Part shown: in pieces, positions 1 through 6,708 of the stretch
Position numbering within the stretch: the first letter of the stretch is position 1
How the letters are laid out: every line of letters starts with the position of its first letter
Assembly: GCA_016342385.1 (NCBI GenBank)
Contig: JAEINM010000104.1
Span: 1 to 10,850, forward strand
Source of the DNA: Spirochaetaceae bacterium
Lineage (GTDB): Bacteria; Spirochaetota; Spirochaetia; DSM-2461
DNA length: 10,850 bases
Direction of reading: 5' to 3'
Translations under genes and position numbers: made by a program
The notes under the pieces: generated by a model
Database searches by the model: none
The model's input: the letters and a program-made list of their open reading frames with translations, nothing else
Told to the model about the DNA's origin: nothing

Positions 1-218
1 TGAACCGGTTCATCCATGGGGCAGCCGATGATAATTTTATATCCTATCTGGAAGATATGGAAAAACTGAATGGAATGCTCAATCATAGAGTTCTTCAGGA
101 AAATACCATTGAGGCTCGCAAATTCAGTGAAAAAAAGCAGATCCTTTTTAAAAAAATGGTAGAAAAGTATCCTGCAATGACCCAATTAAAGAAACAGTAT
201 AATCTTCAATTCAGCTAA
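1..218 (+). CDS. C-terminal fragment of an unidentified protein (5' end outside window)
   Basis: An open frame enters from the left edge (first full codon at 3) and ends at TAA 216-218, giving about 71 residues. They are hydrophilic and rich in Lys, Glu, Met and Asn, with helical character (for example YLEDMEKLNGMLNHRV) and a C-terminus ending LKKQYNLQFS. I see no signal peptide, membrane segment or catalytic motif, and I do not recognise the family. It is the only plus-strand gene. Its stop lies 3 bp from the stop of the converging delta-60 lipoprotein gene. The unbroken frame and protein-like composition support a real gene end. An accidental open frame of this length is possible, but no gene covers this stretch on the other strand. 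Confidence 0.6.
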   Translation, partial: NRFIHGAADDNFISYLEDMEKLNGMLNHRVLQENTIEARKFSEKKQILFKKMVEKYPAMTQLKKQYNLQFS

Positions 219-221
219 GGG

Positions 222-1628
222 CTATTCCTCCGGTTCTTCTTCAATAATAATGGAATAAACTGCCGGGGTATTAATCATAGGATCAGACGGCAGGGCATAC
301 CGATGAAATGATTCATCAATATTTCCATCGGCTGTCAATCTGAGAATCCCATTGGCTCTTCCATCATAAAATTGTCCTGCTACGAGGATTTTCCCGTTGG
401 CCTGAATTTGAATATCATAAATTTGCGGAGTATTCATATCATCACTTATTTCCGGATTAAAGGTGGGATCTATCATCCCGTTGGATGTTATGCGCATGAT
501 TCCCTTGTGTTCGTTATTATTGATATCCTTTATTCCGGAAAAAGAGCCTCCCAAATAGATGAATCCTTTACTATCTGTCGCTATTGTATAAACATTATCA
601 AAATATAGAGAATATGACTCGGCATCTCTGCTTAATTCCACATCATGAAATCTACTGTTAAAGGCTGAATCTGAAACAAACTGTGTTCCATTAAAGACGT
701 ATTTTCTCAAGACCCCCCAGAGCGTATTCCCCACTGGAGGAGAAGGAGCATTATAATCTTGCCCCCCTATGAACAATTCTATCACTCCATCATTATCAGA
801 AAGTTCAATATCAAATATTTCAGTAATAATCAGAGGATCATCGGGAGAATCCAATAAAAAACTGCCGGGAGGAAATATCTCATCGGTGGTCATATTAACG
901 ACAACAAATCCCTGATAAAAATCAGGTAATGCATTCACAGAACTAAAATGACCTGCAACCAAAAGAATATTTTCTTCAGCTATATAAAACAAATCGTTAA
1001 CTGTAGAATCTAATACCAAGCCACCATCTACAGTCCCTACCGAATCCAACACAGTAAACCTGTTAATCCAGGGACCTCCAGAATCATAAAAATCGCCACC
1101 GATAACCAGAGAATTATCATTCAATAATTGAATGGAATATATGGATGAAGACAGAGTCGGATCATTAGCCGGAATATAGAGTGAATCGTGGGAAAGTGAT
1201 GCTCCGTCATAGTTAAACCGCATGAGCATTTTGTATTTATCATCAAATGATGTATATGCAGAAGTAGAGGCATATCCCTGAAAATTACCAGCGACATAGA
1301 GTGTATCGGCTGTCAGTTCCATATCATGGATACCCCAATAACCTGAACCATCTCCATATATACCATAGGTTGTATAATCCAGAGCTCCTTCTATAAACTC
1401 GCCATTCCCGTCGAGCACAGCAAGTGCCTCATGATCGACCCCATTATAGTTATACTTGAAATATCCACCGATGATTATCTTCTGAGGATCGCGTTGAGAA
1501 TTAAAATCATTATTCTCCCTTACAGATTCCAGAATTTTCCCGGCATCATGAAAAATATCATCACAGGAGAGTATAACCAGGGAGAGAATGAGCAGAATAA
1601 ATAAATATGTAATTTTCTTTCCTTTCAT
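222..1628 (-). CDS. Delta-60 repeat lipoprotein, predicted seven-bladed beta-propeller
   Basis: Predicted lipid-anchored protein of 468 residues. The N-terminus is MKGKK, a hydrophobic stretch, then a lipobox ILSC with the acylated Cys at 22. I chose this Met over one six codons upstream (ATG at 1646) because it gives a standard short lipoprotein N-region. Neither start has a convincing Shine-Dalgarno: GGA ends 3 nt before this one, and GAGGG lies about 16 nt before the other. The mature part carries seven copies of a hydrophobic strand followed by [GA]-G-x-F, with the second Gly near residues 55, 114, 178, 226, 289, 361 and 418 (Phe replaced by Asp in the fifth). The last two (about 346-391 and 403-441) fit the delta-60 repeat, for example GKILVAGQF and ILRLTADGNIDESF. 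Delta-60 repeats are known from secreted proteins and are thought to fold as propellers. The binding partner is unknown. It is the last gene of the cluster, 38 bp after the barrel gene (20 bp from the alternative start). Confidence 0.85.
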   Translation of the reverse strand: MKGKKITYLFILLILSLVILSCDDIFHDAGKILESVRENNDFNSQRDPQKIIIGGYFKYNYNGVDHEALAVLDGNGEFIEGALDYTTYGIYGDGSGYWGIHDMELTADTLYVAGNFQGYASTSAYTSFDDKYKMLMRFNYDGASLSHDSLYIPANDPTLSSSIYSIQLLNDNSLVIGGDFYDSGGPWINRFTVLDSVGTVDGGLVLDSTVNDLFYIAEENILLVAGHFSSVNALPDFYQGFVVVNMTTDEIFPPGSFLLDSPDDPLIITEIFDIELSDNDGVIELFIGGQDYNAPSPPVGNTLWGVLRKYVFNGTQFVSDSAFNSRFHDVELSRDAESYSLYFDNVYTIATDSKGFIYLGGSFSGIKDINNNEHKGIMRITSNGMIDPTFNPEISDDMNTPQIYDIQIQANGKILVAGQFYDGRANGILRLTADGNIDESFHRYALPSDPMINTPAVYSIIIEEEPEE

Positions 1629-1666
1629 ATTTCCATTATAGTACATAGTAACTTAAAATACACCCT

Positions 1667-2272
1667 CTAGAGACCGAATCCCAGCCCCAGAGTCATGATA
1701 CTGAATATTCCCGATTTTTCTATCAGTCCCGTATACATAACATTCCCCTGAATAAGAAAACCACCCTTCAGGTAGAATTTGACCCGGACCCCGCCTTCAA
1801 ACATAGGGGAGACTGAATTATCACCAAGCCATCCATTGATTCTGGCTCTGGTGAAACCCAGACCTCCCTTTACAACGGGAGTAATGTACAATCCTTCAAT
1901 AATTCTGAAGTTATAGGAAACCACTCCATATAGAGGTAATATGGTAAAACCTCCTACCACCGGCGGACCATCACCCTCTTCTATTTCAGATTTAAATCCG
2001 TAATAACCGGCCTCCAGTCCAAAAGAAAGGTGTATGGGCAGAGTATACTGGAAAGTTATTGTCTCTCCAAAACCGAATCCCCCTTCGGGAAGAGAAAGAC
2101 CGAAAACCAGCTGGTTATCCAGAAAAAGATGGAATTGACCCGGAAGCTTTTTTGTGGGAGATACTGCATCAGCAGAAATCTCCTCTTCAATGACAGGAGG
2201 ATCGTTTTCCTGGGCAAAGAAAGAGACCTGCAGGAACAGCAATAATAATAATGTAATCCATTTATTAATCAT
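1667..2272 (-). CDS. Small exported outer-membrane beta-barrel-like protein
   Basis: A 201-residue protein with a clear Sec signal peptide: MINKW, an LLLLLFL core, and a likely signal peptidase I cut after FFA at residue 20. A Glu/Pro-rich linker (about 21-45) precedes alternating polar/hydrophobic strands with glycine turns from about 46 to 201 (HLFLDNQLVFGLSL, LSFGLEAGYYGF, LYGVVSYNF, IQGNVMYTGL, IMTLGLGFGL). This suits an eight-stranded barrel of the OmpA/OmpW size class. The C-terminus ends in Leu with Phe two residues earlier, not the usual terminal aromatic residue. I see no cysteine. The gene starts inside the end of the upstream coiled-coil gene (8-bp overlap) and has a strong GGAGG at 2285-2281, 8 nt from ATG. 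It could be the outer-membrane partner of that coiled-coil protein. Function is unknown and I recognise no named family. Confidence 0.8.
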   Translation of the reverse strand: MINKWITLLLLLFLQVSFFAQENDPPVIEEEISADAVSPTKKLPGQFHLFLDNQLVFGLSLPEGGFGFGETITFQYTLPIHLSFGLEAGYYGFKSEIEEGDGPPVVGGFTILPLYGVVSYNFRIIEGLYITPVVKGGLGFTRARINGWLGDNSVSPMFEGGVRVKFYLKGGFLIQGNVMYTGLIEKSGIFSIMTLGLGFGL

Positions 2273-4577
2273 CTATTGCCCCTCCTAGAGACTGTTCAAT
2301 CTGATTTATCATCTCTGTCATAGCATCATTACCGCGGTATTGTCCTTTTTTAACATTGAGCAGCTGTTTCTTTTCCCGTTCAGTCTCCAGACTGTTCAAA
2401 TCATATAATAGAGAAACAGCTTCATACAGCCCGATTTCGGTTCCGGCTGTTATGTATACGCTGCTGAAAGACCGTAGATACTCACTGATTCCCGGCATAA
2501 CATCTTCCACAGAATCCTCTTCAAAAAAGTCGTACAGGGCATTGATAGTAGCCGCATCACCCTGAATATTATTTTCAAGATTTTCCGCCATTAATTCAAA
2601 ATCCGTATAGCTTTTGTTCAGTCTGTTGAGTTGAGCTTTTAAAGTTGTCAGCTCTGCCATGTCCCGGTCGATAAGTTTACTATCATCACTATCGGTAATA
2701 ACCCTGCTTTTTTCACTTTCCAGTTCTAAACGCAACTCCTCAAGTCGCTGTTCATAAGTGGAAATTTCATCGGTCTGTTTTTCCAGTTGATCTTTAAGTG
2801 CAACGACCTCAGTTCGTTCCAATTCCAGTTTATCGTTCATTGAAGCAAGTTCGGCGTCTTTGCTCTGAATATCTTCATTAAGAGATGTCATATCCCCTTC
2901 ACTTCCCAGAATTTTATCGCTATAGGATTCCAGTTCAAGAGCTTTGGCGGCCAGTTCATTTTTCAGATCTGAGATTGTGTTAAGAGAACGCTCCTTCTCC
3001 TCCTGTAAATTCTGCAAATCGTTTGACATACTATTTATGGTTTCCTGAAATGGTGCGACTGCAATGTTTTTTTCCGCACTCAGCATTTTCTGAGCAGCTT
3101 CATCAAGATTCTCGAACCCCGTAGCATCAAGGGCTTTTTTGTATGCCTCTATGGCTCCCGGAAAATTTCCTGAATCATAGGTCCTGTCAGCTGCTGTCAA
3201 TAGACTGGAAACTCCCGCCCTTCTTTCACGATTCTCTTTCTGCAGAAGGTCAAATCGGTTCTGAATATCAGCGAGCTGTTCATACCCCTGTTCAATTTCC
3301 GACTCCATGGCGTCGAGAAAAAACCTATGGCTTCTATTTATTTCCGGAATTTTCTCCAGAGCACTGCGGTACATTAAATCAGCCATTTCACTGTTGCCCA
3401 CTGCAAGCTGCTGATCGGCATTCTGTACTATCTGCTGAATCTCTTTTAAGCGGTCTGCCGCATCGATAAGAGACATAGTATCCAATTCCCCTGCCGTATC
3501 ACCCTGTGTCGCTTCTATCAGTTTTGAGAGAGAATCTATAACAAACAGATCAACTTCCCTTCTTTTGGTGATACCCGACAGGTTAATCACAGACTCATCA
3601 TAAAGATAATTCTCCAGATTTTTTAGTTCTCTGGAAGCACTGTCCAGTTCTCCTGTCACTATCTTATCTTCAATTGTTTTATAAAATCCCAGTATCTGAT
3701 TTTCTACCAGACTCTCCTGTTCTCTCTGATCATTCAGTCTCTGGATCTCTTTTTGAGCTTCAGTTTTTTCAGTCTCCAGTTCTATTGTTCTAGCTTCCAT
3801 CCGGGCTGTCAATTCGGCTTCTCTATTCTGTGCCTCGGTCTCTATGCGTTTTCTTTCTTCATTGACAGAAACCAGTTTACTGTTGTATTCATTCTGCAAC
3901 TGGTTGAGGCTAGATTCCAGTTCAATTTTTTCCAGCGCCGCTTCTTCTCGAAAACCTTCCAGTTCCTGTTCAAATATAGCCGCCTGTTCCAGCTCCAGTC
4001 GGGCAATCTGCTGATCAATCTGTTCTACAGACATTCCCTGTAATTGCAGCTTCTCCCGTTCCGCCGCTATAGCGTCTTCCAGTTCTCTCTGCAAAGCGAC
4101 TTCCCGTTCACTGATTTTACTGTTCATATCCTGTTCCAGAGCTTCTCGTTCCGATTCAATTTTCTGCATATTGGCCTGAATTTCAGTAATCTCATTCTCT
4201 TTTTCAGCCAGTCTCTGTTCTGTTTCTTTTTTTATCTCTTTTATCAGATTCCCTTCGGCAGACTGCTGTTCAGTAGATGCCACAACCATCTCCTGATCTT
4301 TCACATCAAAATAATACTTGGTGGCAAATATTCCACCACCCAGTATGACTACAGCTGCAAGATTAACCAGCAGAGGGAAAAGAACACCATTTCTGGCGGC
4401 GTTTATGCGAAAGAGATCCGGAGTGACATTTATCCTGCTCTGTCCGGTTAAGCGGTCGATCTCCTTACTTATCTCCTGGTGTTCTTCACTGGAGATAATA
4501 GAGTCTCCTTTCACAGCAGAAACCGGGGGAGATTGTTTAATAATACTATTTTCAGCTAATTTTAGTAATTCTTTCAT
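2265..4577 (-). CDS. Single-pass inner-membrane protein with long periplasmic coiled coils
   Basis: A 770-residue protein. Residues 1-62 are a hydrophilic, probably cytoplasmic tail. One transmembrane helix spans about 65-88 (VLFPLLVNLAAVVILGGGIF), with Arg 57 and 62 before it favouring an N-in, C-out topology. Residues about 110-290 form a Glu/Gln/Arg-rich coiled coil. About 290-510 are helical with TPR-like stretches (for example 457-483, with YDSGNFPGAIEAYKKAL). About 510-670 form a second coiled coil, and 670-770 a helical C-terminal domain. I see no cysteine or lipobox. The length would allow it to reach well into or across the periplasm. ATG overlaps the TAA of the upstream lipoprotein gene by 1 bp (TAATG), with GGAGAG about 12 nt upstream, so translation is probably coupled. 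No enzyme motif is visible. A structural or scaffold role is inference. Confidence 0.85.
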   Translation of the reverse strand: MKELLKLAENSIIKQSPPVSAVKGDSIISSEEHQEISKEIDRLTGQSRINVTPDLFRINAARNGVLFPLLVNLAAVVILGGGIFATKYYFDVKDQEMVVASTEQQSAEGNLIKEIKKETEQRLAEKENEITEIQANMQKIESEREALEQDMNSKISEREVALQRELEDAIAAEREKLQLQGMSVEQIDQQIARLELEQAAIFEQELEGFREEAALEKIELESSLNQLQNEYNSKLVSVNEERKRIETEAQNREAELTARMEARTIELETEKTEAQKEIQRLNDQREQESLVENQILGFYKTIEDKIVTGELDSASRELKNLENYLYDESVINLSGITKRREVDLFVIDSLSKLIEATQGDTAGELDTMSLIDAADRLKEIQQIVQNADQQLAVGNSEMADLMYRSALEKIPEINRSHRFFLDAMESEIEQGYEQLADIQNRFDLLQKENRERRAGVSSLLTAADRTYDSGNFPGAIEAYKKALDATGFENLDEAAQKMLSAEKNIAVAPFQETINSMSNDLQNLQEEKERSLNTISDLKNELAAKALELESYSDKILGSEGDMTSLNEDIQSKDAELASMNDKLELERTEVVALKDQLEKQTDEISTYEQRLEELRLELESEKSRVITDSDDSKLIDRDMAELTTLKAQLNRLNKSYTDFELMAENLENNIQGDAATINALYDFFEEDSVEDVMPGISEYLRSFSSVYITAGTEIGLYEAVSLLYDLNSLETEREKKQLLNVKKGQYRGNDAMTEMINQIEQSLGGAIDD
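2281..2285 (-). promoter_or_regulatory. Strong ribosome binding site inside the end of the coiled-coil gene
   Basis: GGAGG lies on the minus strand within the last codons of the coiled-coil gene, 8 nt before the ATG of the small barrel gene. It is the best Shine-Dalgarno in the cluster and supports separate strong initiation of the barrel protein despite the 8-bp overlap. Confidence 0.7.
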
Positions 4578-5497
4578 TAATCGGGAACTCTCTCCTTGAT
4601 CAGTTTTCCGAGACTCTCTTTGTAGTAATAAAAATACTCACCACCATAATCAATTGTACAGATGTTCCTGAATTCAAAATTTCCATCTATTGTTTTCTGC
4701 AGAGTGCCGTTAAAAGAGAGCAGATTATATTCACCACTATAAGTGGAAACAAATAAGCCATTGCTGTAGATTGTTAGTCTCTGAAAATCCAGATTAGAAT
4801 CAGTTAGTAATAGTAGAGGGACTCTAGGGCTTAGTGGAGCTACACCTGTGACATGACCAAATAGCTCCTCTTTTGTTATTCTATAGAGATTCCCCGGACT
4901 TTCGCCGAGATAAATACTTTGGTCCTCAGGACTCGGTGTCATAAAACAATAATTCAAGGGATCCCCGTTTACACCGTCAGGCATTTGAACCCCACCGAGA
5001 TAATTCCAGTCCTCATCGTAATAGGAGACAGTACCCATGTAATCCACTTTAACGTAGTAATTGATCCCCTCTTGAGTCCAGCGGTAAATCAGAGTGTTGT
5101 TCTTTAATCCTGGAACCGGGACAAAATCCAATGTATCAGTTGTCCCGTCCATCTGAATCCTGCTCTGTCCGATAACAAAATTCCCGTCGTGCTCTATAAA
5201 TGCCACACCATCTGTTGATGCACCATCCTTTCCGTCTTCCAGATATCCGCGGAGATTTAGAGACAGATCAAAAATCAGGACTCTAATAATGGCATTAAAA
5301 TCATAATTGCCTAAAACCAGTATCAGATACTCATCACCGAGGTCATTTTCTATGATATAAAAATTGCGGACTTCACTGTTACCAATGATTTCGCTGAGAT
5401 CTTCAGACATTGTACTATTAAAAACAGAGGCTCCGAAAAAAGAACAGGAACTGAAGAAGAGAACCATAAAAGCAATAAAACTTATTTTTTTTACCAT
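4577..5497 (-). CDS. Beta-rich lipoprotein of unknown function
   Basis: A 306-residue protein with signal peptide MVKKISFIAFMVLFF and lipobox FSSC, acylated Cys at 18. The mature chain is rich in aromatic and hydrophobic strands separated by Asp/Asn/Gly turns (NFYIIENDLGDEYLILVLGN, YVKVDYMGTVSYYDEDWNYL, SIYLGESPGNLYRIT, LTIYSNGLFVSTYSGEYNLL). This resembles irregular propeller blades of the kind that report a value and then a gap, but no repeat is regular enough to assign a family. Two further cysteines (184, 280) could be free or paired. The start is fixed by the lipoprotein signal and by ATGGTAA, which overlaps the upstream gene by 7 bp. GGGAG (5512-5508) lies 10 nt upstream. It sits between a barrel protein and a membrane coiled-coil protein, which suggests it belongs to the same envelope assembly. 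Confidence 0.82.
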   Translation of the reverse strand: MVKKISFIAFMVLFFSSCSFFGASVFNSTMSEDLSEIIGNSEVRNFYIIENDLGDEYLILVLGNYDFNAIIRVLIFDLSLNLRGYLEDGKDGASTDGVAFIEHDGNFVIGQSRIQMDGTTDTLDFVPVPGLKNNTLIYRWTQEGINYYVKVDYMGTVSYYDEDWNYLGGVQMPDGVNGDPLNYCFMTPSPEDQSIYLGESPGNLYRITKEELFGHVTGVAPLSPRVPLLLLTDSNLDFQRLTIYSNGLFVSTYSGEYNLLSFNGTLQKTIDGNFEFRNICTIDYGGEYFYYYKESLGKLIKERVPD

Positions 5498-6678
5498 TTT
5501 CTCAATACTCCCAGAGTTATAACAGGGACATTGACTTCAGAAAGAAAAAGTTTCCCATCAAACAGATTATTATCACCCAGTTCTATACCAAACCGCAGCT
5601 CTGGTCTTAAATAATAAGACCAGTCATCAAAGTTTAATTCCAGAGTTATGTTCAAAGCATTAATGTAAAAATCCGTATATACACCGCCCCGGTCTAAAGG
5701 ATATGAAAGGATAATGCCCAAACCGGTTGAAACATTTACTCTAAAGAGACTTTCCGGTCCGAATCCGATATATATTCCCGCTAGAAATCTGAAATCACTA
5801 TGGGTCATTTCATTTCCATAGGGTGAGGAAAAATCCTTCTGCAGATAAAAATAACTGTCAAAGCTCAGAAACATCCAATCAGGTACAGGATAGAACCTTA
5901 TACCTGAACCAGCTCCCATCAACTGAGGGAAAGTATAGTTGAATTCCAGTGCCAGACTCTTGACTTCTTTTAAATCAGAAAGAGGGACCGCTGTTTTTTC
6001 CCTGCCGAGGTAGATATACTGATCTGCTTCTCGATATCCCTTCAATTTTTTGGTTATCAGTAGTTTCGTACCAATGTCAAATTCTCTGTCCGTTACATTT
6101 AAAATAGAAAAAGTTATCTCGCCAAGCAATTCGCCATCGGGCATATAAATTTCCATGCCCTCCTGGTTGGAAATGAAAGTTATCTTTCGGACTTTAAGCT
6201 CTTGTGGAATTGAGTCAATTCCGTATTCTCCAGTCAGTTTTTTTACAATCTGAGCAATTGAGGAATTGATCATGATGTAGCCTGTTACCGAGGACCGGCT
6301 TACTTTTTCCGATTCAATGCCCCAGGCTGTAATGACGAATTCAAGAAAAGTCGTTTTATCTATAGCCGAAACAGTAATGACTACCGGGACATCGGCGGCT
6401 CTACCCAGCTCAAGAGCTGTAACCTCTTCAATTAATTGTCTGCTGCCAAGACCTTTATCTCTTATGGCAGAGGCTACAAATGAATCATCCCTGTATTCCA
6501 GATTCACCCGTTCAAGTTCTTCGGTTAACTGTTTTTGAATCTGATCACTTATTTCAGTACGGAGCTTTTCATCTTCAATTTCAAAATAATCGAGCACAAG
6601 CACGGCAGATTGAGAGTATACGGTTAGAGAAAAGAGTATAAAATAAAATATTATAACCAGGTATTTCTTAATGTTCAT
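5491..6678 (-). CDS. Exported protein: CsgG/TolB-like N-terminus, PEGA-like segment, C-terminal beta barrel
   Basis: A 395-residue protein with a Sec signal peptide cut near YSQ-SA (residues 20-24). Residues about 25-155 alternate strand and helix (AVLVLDYFEI; EISDQIQKQLTEELERVN; ALELGRAADVPVVITVSAI), like the nucleotide-free alpha/beta domain of CsgG, LpoB and TolB-N proteins. Residues about 163-225 resemble a PEGA domain: a strand, EGMEIYMPDGELLGEI, then GTKLLITKKLKGYREADQYI. Residues about 240-395 are amphipathic strands with many aromatics (FRFLAGIYIGFG, FRVNVSTGLGI, WSYYLRPELRFGIEL), ending in Trp 395, the aromatic end typical of outer-membrane barrels. The gene lies 30 bp after the cyclase gene, with AAGGGG 4 nt before ATG, and overlaps the next gene by 7 bp. 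I infer an outer-membrane anchor with a periplasmic domain. The domain assignments are by pattern only. Confidence 0.8.
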   Translation of the reverse strand: MNIKKYLVIIFYFILFSLTVYSQSAVLVLDYFEIEDEKLRTEISDQIQKQLTEELERVNLEYRDDSFVASAIRDKGLGSRQLIEEVTALELGRAADVPVVITVSAIDKTTFLEFVITAWGIESEKVSRSSVTGYIMINSSIAQIVKKLTGEYGIDSIPQELKVRKITFISNQEGMEIYMPDGELLGEITFSILNVTDREFDIGTKLLITKKLKGYREADQYIYLGREKTAVPLSDLKEVKSLALEFNYTFPQLMGAGSGIRFYPVPDWMFLSFDSYFYLQKDFSSPYGNEMTHSDFRFLAGIYIGFGPESLFRVNVSTGLGIILSYPLDRGGVYTDFYINALNITLELNFDDWSYYLRPELRFGIELGDNNLFDGKLFLSEVNVPVITLGVLRKW

Positions 6679-6682
6679 ACAT

Positions 6683-6688
6683 CCCCTT
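6683..6688 (-). promoter_or_regulatory. Ribosome binding site of the PEGA-like barrel gene
   Basis: AAGGGG on the minus strand ends 4 nt before the ATG at 6678. It lies in the 30-bp gap after the adenylate cyclase stop. No promoter or hairpin is evident in that gap, so the two genes are probably on one transcript. Confidence 0.6.
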
Positions 6689-6708
6689 CTACAGACAAAT
6701 ATACCACT

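Noticed and set aside
2241..2252. AAT trinucleotide run, possible microsatellite
   Set aside because: It encodes the leucine core of the barrel protein signal peptide. It is only about four units long and has a simple coding explanation.
2700..4250. Frequent TTCCAG/CAGTTC repeats suggesting a repeat element
   Set aside because: They are repeated Leu-Glu codon pairs of the coiled coil on the minus strand, irregularly spaced and with no unit conserved beyond the codons.
4044..4451. Phe/Ser-rich plus-strand open frame antisense to the coiled-coil gene
   Set aside because: Its Phe, Leu and Ser richness is the complement of Glu and Lys codons in the coiled coil. It has no domain pattern and lies wholly inside a convincing gene. 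The same holds for frames at 3143-3469, 3753-4043 and 4318-4599.
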